This document shows, piece after piece, positions 1-5,360 of a DNA stretch of 5,360 nucleotides. Within the stretch, counting starts at the first letter, position 1, and each line of letters opens with the position of its first letter. The notes beneath the pieces are model-generated. The model was given only the letters and a program-made list of their open reading frames with translations, made no database searches and was not told the origin of the DNA. A program made the position numbers and the translations under genes. The stretch is from positions 1 through 5,360 of the forward strand of contig DYSK01000124.1 in assembly GCA_020718315.1 (NCBI GenBank), given 5' to 3'. The stretch comes from Draconibacterium orientale (lineage in GTDB: Bacteria > Bacteroidota > Bacteroidia > Bacteroidales > UBA12170).

Positions 1-1
1 C

Positions 2-742
2 GAACATGCTGTGTTGGCTGCAAAAGCAGTAAATTATGCAGGTGCCGGAACCATAGAATTTATCATGGGCGACGATTTAAAGTATTATTTTCTGGAAATG
101 AATACCCGACTTCAGGTGGAACATCCAATCACCGAAATGGTTGTTGGTGTAGATTTAGTTCGCCAGCAAATTAATATTGCAAATGGACTAGAACTGAGTT
201 TTAGACAACAGGATTTGAAACAAACCGGACATTCCATTGAATGTAGGATTTATGCAGAAGATTCTGAAAACAACTTTATGCCAAGTCCGGGTATTATCAA
301 GCATTTCAGCGAGCCACTTGGCTTAGGAATTCGCCACGATGGGTATGTGTACAGTGGCTATGAAATTCCCATTTATTATGATCCAATGATTTCGAAATTG
401 ATCGTTTGGGCCGAAACGCGCGAAGATGCTATAAACAGAATGAAAAGCGCACTCTACAACTATAAAATTACCGGTATCAAGACTTCCATAAAATTTCTGG
501 AAAGAATAATGAATACACCCGCTTTTGTAGGAGGAAATTACAACACTCATTTTATTCAAGAAAATGAAGCATTTTTGCTTGGCCCCAATAAAACCAATCC
601 AGAATGTGAAGACATGGCTATGGTTGCCACTTTTGTTCAGTATCTGGATAAATTAGAAAAAACCTGCATCCAACCAATTAGCGGTTCTTCTGCTAGCAAT
701 TGGAAAGAATTTGGCAGAAAAAGAAATAGTATTCGTTTATAA
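2..742 (+). CDS. accC: Biotin carboxylase subunit of acyl-CoA carboxylase (3' part)
   Basis: This is the C-terminal 246 residues of a biotin carboxylase; the reading frame is open to the left edge, so the true start lies outside the window and the GTG at 11 is only an internal codon. The enzyme uses ATP and bicarbonate to carboxylate biotin on the carrier protein encoded next. Visible ATP-grasp landmarks, numbered from the first codon seen, are E19 in GTIEF, E32 and N34 in FLEMNTR, the signature LQVEHPITEMV (37-47), ECRIYAED (80-87) and R111 in GIRHD. By comparison with E. coli AccC these are the metal-binding glutamates and the catalytic arginine. The part matching E. coli AccC ends near residue 190; about 55 further residues form a tail that E. 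coli lacks, ending in a WKEFGR segment. The subunit is assigned to a propionyl- or acetyl-CoA carboxylase from the downstream genes. The family call is very safe; substrate cannot be read from this subunit. Confidence 0.95.
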   Translation, partial: EHAVLAAKAVNYAGAGTIEFIMGDDLKYYFLEMNTRLQVEHPITEMVVGVDLVRQQINIANGLELSFRQQDLKQTGHSIECRIYAEDSENNFMPSPGIIKHFSEPLGLGIRHDGYVYSGYEIPIYYDPMISKLIVWAETREDAINRMKSALYNYKITGIKTSIKFLERIMNTPAFVGGNYNTHFIQENEAFLLGPNKTNPECEDMAMVATFVQYLDKLEKTCIQPISGSSASNWKEFGRKRNSIRL

Positions 743-865
743 ATCACATTTTTATCCTTAATCAATATCATGAGCAAACTACTTTCCAAAACAAAACCCT
801 GTACAAGTCGATGTTTCGAAAATAGCTATACCTAGCTCTAAAAATGAATAACAAATTAGATACAA

Positions 866-1381
866 ATGAATAAAACATTAGAAATAAAAATTGGTGACCG
901 AATTGCTACTTTGGAATTGATAAGTAGAAACGGAAACAAAATAGAGATAAAAGTGGACGATAAGGTGTATGCATTGGATATGCTTGAAGTTGAAAAGGGA
1001 GTTTATAGCATCTTGAAAAACCACGCTTCATACATTATAGAGATACTGCAAAAAGATCAGGCAAAACATTTTGAGGTACATACGCACACGCAAGTATTTG
1101 ATGTAGAAGTGATTGATGCCGAATCCAGATATCTACTAAACAGAGGTGCTGAAGTAGCCGACCATGGTACGCTTTCTATTTCGAGTCCAATGCCGGGCAA
1201 AGTGGTCAAAATTCCTGTTAAAATTGGCGATAAGGTAAAAGAAGGCACTACTGTAATCATTGTAGAAGCAATGAAAATGCAAAGTGAATACAAAGTAAAG
1301 ATGGATCGCGAAATCATTGATATCTTAGTGAAAGAAGGCGATGCCGTAAATGCAAATCAGCCACTTGTTATTGTTGAATAA
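866..1381 (+). CDS. Biotin carboxyl carrier protein of acyl-CoA carboxylase
   Basis: This 171-residue protein carries the biotin that shuttles carboxyl groups from the biotin carboxylase to the carboxyltransferase. The C-terminal biotinyl domain spans about 103-171, with SSPMPGKV at 106-113 and the biotinylation motif EAMKM at 134-138. The modified lysine is K137, 34 residues from the C-terminus, the usual distance. Residues 1 to about 95 are strand-rich, with segments such as KVYALDML and GVYSILKNHASY. They resemble the linker/BT-type region that joins carboxylase and carrier in one-chain propionyl-CoA carboxylase alpha subunits; this is inference from pattern, not alignment. The start ATG at 866 sits in an A-rich context without a Shine-Dalgarno, and in-frame stops at 833, 839, 845 and 857 rule out a longer version. 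It lies 123 bases after the biotin carboxylase gene and 14 bases before the carboxyltransferase. It is not the short AccB of the E. coli type. Confidence 0.93.
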   Translation: MNKTLEIKIGDRIATLELISRNGNKIEIKVDDKVYALDMLEVEKGVYSILKNHASYIIEILQKDQAKHFEVHTHTQVFDVEVIDAESRYLLNRGAEVADHGTLSISSPMPGKVVKIPVKIGDKVKEGTTVIIVEAMKMQSEYKVKMDREIIDILVKEGDAVNANQPLVIVE

Positions 1382-1395
1382 AATAATTGGAAAAC

Positions 1396-2937
1396 ATGTC
1401 AAATACAGAAGAAAAATACAGACTTTTTGAAGAAAAAAATAAAATTGCCGAATTGGGTGGCGGACAAGATAGAATAGACAAACAACATGCAGCCGGCCGA
1501 AAAACCGCACGCGAACGCATTGACCTGCTTCTCGATCCCGGAACTTTTGTTGAATTGGATAAATTTGTAACACACCGCGCCACCGATTTCGATATGGACA
1601 AAACCAAATTCCTCGGCGATGGTGTAGTAAGCGGTTATGGCAAAATAGACGGTCGCTTGATGTACGTTTTTGCTCAAGATTTTACCGTATTTGGAGGATC
1701 ATTGAGCAGAGCCAATGCCGATAAAATTATCAAAGTGATGGATTTGGCCATGAAAATGGGCGCTCCCGTTATCGGACTGAACGATTCCGGAGGAGCACGC
1801 ATTCAAGAAGGCGTAGAATCTTTGGCCGGTTATGCCGATATTTTTTATCGGAATGTGATGAGTTCTGGAGTAATTCCTCAAATTTCAGCCATTCTTGGTC
1901 CGTGTGCCGGCGGCGCAGTTTATTCGCCGGCCATCACTGATTTTATCATGATGGTAAAAGAGAGCAGTTATATGTTTGTTACCGGTCCTGATGTTATAAA
2001 AACCGTTACGCACGAAGAAGTAACAAAAGAAGAATTGGGTGGTGCCATGACACATAATTCAAAAAGCGGTGTTGCGCATCTTACGGCCGATGACGATGAA
2101 CAAGCCATGATGATGGTTCGGGAATTGATGAGTTTTCTTCCATCAAACAATTTGGAAGATCCACCTTTTAAAATGAGCTCTGATGATGTAAACCGCGAAG
2201 ATAAAAAACTCAACGATCTCATTCCGGACGATCCAAACAAACCATACGACATGAAAGAACTGATCTTATCCGTTATTGACGATAAGCATTTCTTCGAGAT
2301 TATGCCATTTTTTGCTCAGAACATGATCATTGGGTTTGCCCGCTTGGGTGGAAAACCGGTAGGAATTGTGGCCAATCAGCCCGCCATGTTGGCCGGAGTT
2401 TTAGATATTGATGCATCTACCAAAGCGGCACGATTTGTTCGTTTCTGCGATGCTTTTAATATCCCATTGATTACACTCGAAGATGTACCAGGCTTCTTGC
2501 CGGGAACAGCACAGGAATTTGGCGGAATTATAAAACATGGCGCAAAATTATTATATGCTTTCGCAGAAGCCACCGTTCCGAAAATCACGCTCATAACACG
2601 AAAAGCTTATGGTGGCGCCTACGATGTGATGTCGAGCAAGCACATTGGAGCCGATCTAAATTTTGCTTATCCCTCAGCCGAAATAGCAGTTATGGGATCG
2701 GCAGGAGCTGTAAACATCATACATCGCACAAAACTCGGAGATCAGACTTTTATTGATTCTGCCATTGAAGATTATAAAAACAACTTCGCCAGTCCTTATA
2801 AAGCGGCTCAAATGGGTTATATTGATGAGATTATCTATCCTAAAGACACACGAAAGAAATTGATTCAAGCTTTGGAAATGACTCAAAACAAATCGAAAAC
2901 AAATCCTGCTAAAAAACATGGAAACATTCCATTGTAA
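1396..2937 (+). CDS. pccB: Acyl-CoA carboxylase carboxyltransferase subunit, probably propionyl-CoA carboxylase beta
   Basis: This subunit transfers the carboxyl group from carboxybiotin to an acyl-CoA, probably turning propionyl-CoA into methylmalonyl-CoA. The 513 residues match the usual family length. The protein has two crotonase-like halves, about 25-275 and 280-510. Landmarks are AGRKTARERIDLLLDPGTF near the N-terminus, LNDSGGARIQEG (128-139), GPCAGG (168-173, oxyanion-hole type), DVPGFLPG, RKAYGGAYDVM with D410, and the family C-terminus KKHGNIPL. D410 appears to align with Asp422 of Streptomyces coelicolor PccB, a residue reported to affect acyl-CoA preference. I chose the ATG at 1396 rather than the TTG nine bases upstream, because ATG is far commoner and MSNTEEKY fits the family start. 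The gap of 14 bases from the carrier gene supports co-transcription. A methylmalonyl-CoA decarboxylase alpha subunit is the main alternative, but the adjacent biotin carboxylase argues for a carboxylase. Confidence 0.93.
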   Translation: MSNTEEKYRLFEEKNKIAELGGGQDRIDKQHAAGRKTARERIDLLLDPGTFVELDKFVTHRATDFDMDKTKFLGDGVVSGYGKIDGRLMYVFAQDFTVFGGSLSRANADKIIKVMDLAMKMGAPVIGLNDSGGARIQEGVESLAGYADIFYRNVMSSGVIPQISAILGPCAGGAVYSPAITDFIMMVKESSYMFVTGPDVIKTVTHEEVTKEELGGAMTHNSKSGVAHLTADDDEQAMMMVRELMSFLPSNNLEDPPFKMSSDDVNREDKKLNDLIPDDPNKPYDMKELILSVIDDKHFFEIMPFFAQNMIIGFARLGGKPVGIVANQPAMLAGVLDIDASTKAARFVRFCDAFNIPLITLEDVPGFLPGTAQEFGGIIKHGAKLLYAFAEATVPKITLITRKAYGGAYDVMSSKHIGADLNFAYPSAEIAVMGSAGAVNIIHRTKLGDQTFIDSAIEDYKNNFASPYKAAQMGYIDEIIYPKDTRKKLIQALEMTQNKSKTNPAKKHGNIPL

Positions 2938-2957
2938 AGAAACAGATCGCATTTTTA

Positions 2958-2996
2958 TCAAGCCTGAGCCCGCGAAAGTACTCAGGCCTGGTTTTT
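2958..2996 (+). terminator. Probable intrinsic terminator of the carboxylase operon
   Basis: A perfect seven-base stem, GCCTGAG (2962-2968) with CTCAGGC (2981-2987), encloses a 12-base loop. It can be lengthened outward past one A-C mismatch, and is followed by five T residues at 2992-2996. It begins about 20 bases after the carboxyltransferase stop codon and ahead of a separate promoter, which fits the end of the operon. The large loop and short T-tract make it weaker than the other two terminators in the window. Confidence 0.7.
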
Positions 2997-3063
2997 AAAG
3001 GTCTATTGTTTAAAACTTTAGTAGAATTTAAACCCAAATAGTGGGAAAATAAGGAAAAAGATT

Positions 3064-3071
3064 TACTTTTG
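3064..3071 (+). promoter_or_regulatory. Bacteroidota-type -7 promoter box for the TPR gene
   Basis: TACTTTTG matches the TAnnTTTG -7 consensus known for the primary sigma factor of Bacteroidota. It lies 20 bases before the ATG at 3092 and behind the operon terminator, where a promoter is expected. No TTTG -33 element is present at the right distance (about 3038-3047), so the call rests on one box plus position. Transcription would start near 3076-3080, giving a very short leader. Confidence 0.55.
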
Positions 3072-3091
3072 CACTCTAAAATTTGAACTAA

Positions 3092-3787
3092 ATGGTAAAA
3101 AATAAAAACACCAAAGATGTTACAGAAGAACGTCTAGAAGCTGTTGAAGTAGCCTTGACCAGAACAGAAAAAATTCTGGAGAAATATCAAAAGAGTATTT
3201 TGATTGGAATTGGAATAGTAATCCTGATTGTACTTGCGTATTTTTCGTTTCAAAAATATTATTTAGATCCTATTCAAGATGAAGCGGCAGAGCAAATGTG
3301 GATGGCCGAAAAATATTTTGGTGCCAATAATATGGAAATGGCTCTGAATGGCGACGGAAACTATCTTGGTTTCTTGGCCATTATCGACGAATACGGAATG
3401 AGCAAATCAGCTAATTTGGCTAATTATTATGCCGGTGTTTGTTATCTGAGACTTGGGAAATATAAAGAAGCCATCGACTATTTAGGCGATTTCGAATCGG
3501 ATGATCAAGTTCTGGCTCCCATGGCATTGGGTGCTATAGGTGATGCTTACATGGAATTGGGCGAAACCGCCAAAGCTGCCAATTATTATTTGGATGCTGC
3601 CAACAAACAAGAAAATGCGTTTACAGCCCCTTTATTTATTCAGAAAGCTGCTTGGGCTTTTGAGCTGAAAGAAGATTACAGCAAAGCACTTCAATTGCAA
3701 AATAGATTGAAAAAAGATTTTCCGGATTCTGCCGAAGGCCGTGAAGCTGAAAAATACATTGCTTTATTGGAAGCCAAAATAAAATAA
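3092..3787 (+). CDS. Membrane-anchored tetratricopeptide repeat protein
   Basis: This 231-residue protein has a charged, probably coiled N-terminus (about 10-33), then one hydrophobic segment at 35-53 (SILIGIGIVILIVLAYFSF), then a soluble helical region. By the positive-inside rule, the lysines before the segment place the N-terminus in the cytoplasm and the bulk of the protein outside the inner membrane. Three TPR-like units are visible: about 106-137 (NYYAGVCYLRLGKYKEAIDY), 141-174 (GDAYMELGETAKAANYYLDA) and 180-212 (AAWAFELKEDYSKALQLQ). The short cytoplasmic tail, single membrane helix and TPR array resemble YfgM-type proteins, which associate with SecYEG and periplasmic chaperones in E. 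coli. That likeness is architectural only, and a function in secretion or envelope protein quality control is a guess. The gene appears to be a single-gene unit with its own -7 box and terminator. There is no signal peptidase site or lipobox. Confidence 0.88.
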   Translation: MVKNKNTKDVTEERLEAVEVALTRTEKILEKYQKSILIGIGIVILIVLAYFSFQKYYLDPIQDEAAEQMWMAEKYFGANNMEMALNGDGNYLGFLAIIDEYGMSKSANLANYYAGVCYLRLGKYKEAIDYLGDFESDDQVLAPMALGAIGDAYMELGETAKAANYYLDAANKQENAFTAPLFIQKAAWAFELKEDYSKALQLQNRLKKDFPDSAEGREAEKYIALLEAKIK

Positions 3788-3806
3788 TTTCTTTTATTCG
3801 AAAATG

Positions 3807-3841
3807 AAAATACCTGAATCTTGATTCAGGTATTTTTTTTT
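3807..3841 (+). terminator. Strong intrinsic terminator after the TPR gene
   Basis: A perfect 13-base stem (3807-3819 with 3824-3836; core ACCTGAAT and ATTCAGGT) is closed by the four-base loop CTTG and runs into nine T residues at 3833-3841. It starts 20 bases after the stop codon at 3787. The run of A residues on the left arm means it could also terminate minus-strand transcription, although no minus-strand gene is seen here. Confidence 0.93.
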
Positions 3842-3851
3842 GAAATAGATG

Positions 3852-3859
3852 TACCTTTG
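3852..3859 (+). promoter_or_regulatory. Bacteroidota-type -7 promoter box for fmt
   Basis: TACCTTTG matches the TAnnTTTG consensus and lies 16 bases before the fmt ATG, 11 bases after the preceding terminator's T-tract. No TTTG -33 element is found at the usual distance; that zone falls inside the terminator's right arm. The predicted leader is only about 10 bases, short but compatible with translation without a Shine-Dalgarno. Confidence 0.5.
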
Positions 3860-3875
3860 AAAAAAACAAATTCGT

Positions 3876-4847
3876 ATGCGAATCGTATTTATGGGAACTC
3901 CTGATTTTGCAGTTGGCGCATTGCAAAAAATGGTGGAAAACAATTATTCCATTGTAGGCGTTATCACCGCCACCGATCAGATTGCCGGAAGAGGACAAAA
4001 ACTGCAATTTTCGGCTGTTAAAAATTACGCCTTAAGTCAAGGATTGCCCATACTGCAACCCAGCAATCTGAAAGACCCCATTTTTCTTGAAGAGTTGAAA
4101 GAATTAAAGGCAGATATTCAAGTTGTGGTAGCCTTTCGAATGTTGCCCGAGCTTGTTTGGAATATGCCGCCATTGGGCACTTTTAATTTACACGCCTCGC
4201 TTTTGCCACAATATCGTGGAGCTGCTCCCATCAATCATGTACTGATGAATGGCGAAACTGAAACCGGTGTAACTACTTTTTTCTTAAACAAAGAAATTGA
4301 TACCGGAAAAATTATCTTCCAAAAAAAATGCTTCATCGCAGCCTATGACAATGCCGGTAGCCTGCACGACAAACTAAAACATTTGGGAGCTGAATTAATT
4401 CTGGAAACGCTTCATTCAATCGAGAAAAACGAATTTCAATCCATCGACCAAAGTTTACTCACCACGCACTTGAGCGAGCTGAAACCTGCCCCGAAAATTT
4501 TTAAGCACAATTGCGAAATAAATTGGAACGAAAAGTCCAAAACGATCCAAAATAAAATCCGTGGTTTGAGCCCCTATCCTGCCGCCTTCACTTTTCTAGT
4601 GAACAAGGAAACCGGTCAAAAATATTCAATTAAAATTTTCGAAGTTTCACAAACTTCAGAAAACGACCCGATTCTGAATGCAGGTCAAATCTCGACCGAT
4701 GCCAAAAATTTTCTTCATGTAAAAACTCAGGACGCAATGCTTTCCATGGAGCAAGTACAATTGGAAGGAAAAAAACGAATTGGCATAAAAGAATTTTTAA
4801 GAGGCTTCGCCATTAATGGGCAATGGAGCTTTACAACCCTTATCTAG
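3876..4847 (+). CDS. fmt: Methionyl-tRNA formyltransferase
   Basis: This enzyme formylates the initiator methionyl-tRNA using 10-formyltetrahydrofolate, a cytoplasmic step in translation initiation. It is 323 residues long, close to E. coli Fmt (315). The N-terminal formyltransferase domain covers about 1-200: MRIVFMGTPDFAV at the start, the tRNA-contacting loop near 33-44 (TDQIAGRGQKLQ), and the signature SLLPQYRGAAPI (108-119). The catalytic set is complete, with N104 and H106 in FNLHASLLP and D142 in EIDTGKI. The C-terminal tRNA-binding domain is about 205-310, with KIRGLSPYPAAF. One small difference is Ile at 36 in DQIAGRG, where many homologues have Pro. The ATG at 3876 begins the conserved MRIVFMGTP, so the start is firm. 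There are 142 bases before the HU gene and no clear terminator in between, so some read-through into HU is possible. Formate-transferring relatives such as ArnA are excluded by the Fmt-type C-domain and length. Confidence 0.97.
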   Translation: MRIVFMGTPDFAVGALQKMVENNYSIVGVITATDQIAGRGQKLQFSAVKNYALSQGLPILQPSNLKDPIFLEELKELKADIQVVVAFRMLPELVWNMPPLGTFNLHASLLPQYRGAAPINHVLMNGETETGVTTFFLNKEIDTGKIIFQKKCFIAAYDNAGSLHDKLKHLGAELILETLHSIEKNEFQSIDQSLLTTHLSELKPAPKIFKHNCEINWNEKSKTIQNKIRGLSPYPAAFTFLVNKETGQKYSIKIFEVSQTSENDPILNAGQISTDAKNFLHVKTQDAMLSMEQVQLEGKKRIGIKEFLRGFAINGQWSFTTLI

Positions 4848-4917
4848 CCTATATTCCGACTAGTTTTCAACTTTTAATGGTCTTTATTAACAAAATGGGT
4901 GCTTTTTTGCTGAAACA

Positions 4918-4948
4918 CTTGTTTTTCTTATATTATCCGTTATATTTG
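4918..4948 (+). promoter_or_regulatory. Probable promoter of the HU gene (-33 and -7 boxes)
   Basis: TATATTTG at 4941-4948 is a full match to the Bacteroidota -7 consensus TAnnTTTG. CTTG at 4918-4921 matches three of four bases of the TTTG -33 element, and the 19-base spacer is within the known range. Transcription would start near 4953-4957, giving a leader of about 35 bases. This is the best-formed promoter in the window, as expected for an abundant nucleoid protein. Confidence 0.65.
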
Positions 4949-4989
4949 CATTAGTGAAAATCAAATATGTTAATTAAAATCTTTTAAAA

Positions 4990-5262
4990 ATGAACAAAGC
5001 TGAATTAATAGAAGCCATGGCTAACGAATCTGGCTTAACAAAAACAGATGCTAAAAAAGCATTGGATGCATTCATAAAATCAACTTCTGGAGCATTAGGT
5101 GGTGGTGACCGTGTTGCTTTAGTTGGATTTGGTTCTTTCTCAGTTGCTACCAGATCAGCCAGAAAAGGTAGAAACCCACAATCAGGTGCCGAAATTAAAA
5201 TTGCTGCTAAAAAAGTAATTAAATTTAAACCAGGCAATGAATTGGCCGACAGCGTAAAATAA
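4990..5262 (+). CDS. HU-family DNA-binding protein
   Basis: This 90-residue protein has the exact size and layout of HU, a dimeric nucleoid protein that bends and compacts DNA. The N-terminal helices (MNKAELIEAMANESGLTKTD, then AKKALDAFI) form the dimer body. The family signature GFGSFSV (46-52) leads into the DNA-binding beta arms, which carry the basic run RSARKGRNP (55-63) with R61, N62 and the intercalating P63. The C-terminal part KKVIKFKPGNEL is typical. The start at 4990 is firm because HU proteins begin MNKAELI. The gene lies 142 bases after fmt, has its own promoter and terminator, and is preceded by a six-codon ORF that stops two bases before its ATG. HU and IHF are related; the sequence fits HU better, and it is not the longer HU-like type with a glycine-rich C-terminal tail found in some Bacteroidota. 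I cannot tell which of possibly several HU paralogues it is. Confidence 0.96.
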   Translation: MNKAELIEAMANESGLTKTDAKKALDAFIKSTSGALGGGDRVALVGFGSFSVATRSARKGRNPQSGAEIKIAAKKVIKFKPGNELADSVK

Positions 5263-5282
5263 TTTTACACTAAGAAATTAGG

Positions 5283-5311
5283 AAAACCCTGAAATTTCAG
5301 GGTTTTTTTTT
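5283..5311 (+). terminator. Strong intrinsic terminator after the HU gene
   Basis: A ten-base perfect stem (5283-5292 AAAACCCTGA with 5297-5306 TCAGGGTTTT) has the loop AATT and is followed by nine T residues at 5303-5311. It begins 20 bases after the HU stop codon. The symmetric A and T runs make it potentially bidirectional, serving any convergent gene beyond the window as well. Confidence 0.93.
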
Positions 5312-5360
5312 GCGAACTTTTTTCGACTATCCTCGTAAAAACTTTTTTAACGACTCAAAA

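Noticed and set aside
323..559. Minus-strand open frame opposite the biotin carboxylase gene, and similar ones opposite the other genes
   Set aside because: These lie wholly or mainly opposite well-recognised plus-strand genes, show no recognisable motif or start context, and are expected shadows.
770..835. Small ORF of 21 codons (MSKLLSKTKPC...) in the gap before the carrier gene
   Set aside because: It has no promoter, start context or recognisable sequence, and frames of this length are common by chance.
1387..1395. TTG start for the carboxyltransferase, giving three extra residues
   Set aside because: The ATG at 1396 is the more usual codon and fits the family N-terminus; only five bases would separate the TTG from the preceding stop codon.
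1560..1978. TAnnTTTG matches at 1560-1567 and 1971-1978 as internal promoters
   Set aside because: Both lie in conserved coding sequence of the carboxyltransferase with no gene start nearby, so chance matches are the simpler reading.
4321..4328. Run of eight A residues inside fmt as a frameshift or slippage site
   Set aside because: The fmt frame is intact through it with the expected length and motifs, and no alternative frame product is suggested; the run is ordinary Lys-Lys coding.
4848..4917. Possible terminator directly after fmt
   Set aside because: Only a five-base TTAAT/ATTAA pairing (4874-4878 with 4886-4890) is seen, without a GC stem or following T-tract.
1..5360. A new defence, mobile or secondary-metabolite system
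   Set aside because: Every complete gene except the TPR protein has a clear housekeeping family, no transposase, integrase, toxin, nuclease or repeat array is visible, and the TPR protein has a common architecture.

Overview
The window looks like ordinary housekeeping chromosome from a member of the Bacteroidota. Evidence for this is the AT-rich composition, A-rich start contexts without clear Shine-Dalgarno sequences, TAnnTTTG-type -7 promoter boxes just ahead of three genes, and a three-part acyl-CoA carboxylase operon of a kind common in that phylum. All five protein genes lie on the plus strand. I see no mobile element, CRISPR array, tRNA or rRNA.

Layout. Positions 2-742 are the 3' half of a biotin carboxylase gene cut by the window edge. 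Positions 866-1381 encode a separate biotin carboxyl carrier protein, and 1396-2937 encode a complete carboxyltransferase subunit. Together they would form an acyl-CoA carboxylase, most likely for propionyl-CoA. A hairpin and T-tract at about 2958-2996 ends this operon. A membrane-anchored TPR protein follows (3092-3787), with its own -7 box and a strong terminator (3807-3841). Next comes methionyl-tRNA formyltransferase, fmt (3876-4847), with a -7 box directly behind that terminator. Last is an HU-family nucleoid protein (4990-5262), with the best promoter in the window and its own terminator (5283-5311). No gene is visible in the last 49 bases.

How the genes work together. The carboxylase subunits act as one enzyme: the biotin carboxylase charges biotin on the carrier, and the carboxyltransferase moves the carboxyl group to the acyl-CoA. 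The TPR, fmt and HU genes look like separate transcription units for envelope or protein-quality functions, translation initiation and chromosome organisation. fmt may also read through into HU, because no terminator is visible between them.

I found no convincing new system. The points worth a second look are small: shared terminator stem cores, a terminator packed against a promoter, tiny upstream ORFs ending at or near two start codons, the long gap between the first two carboxylase genes, and short repeats near both a promoter and the window end.
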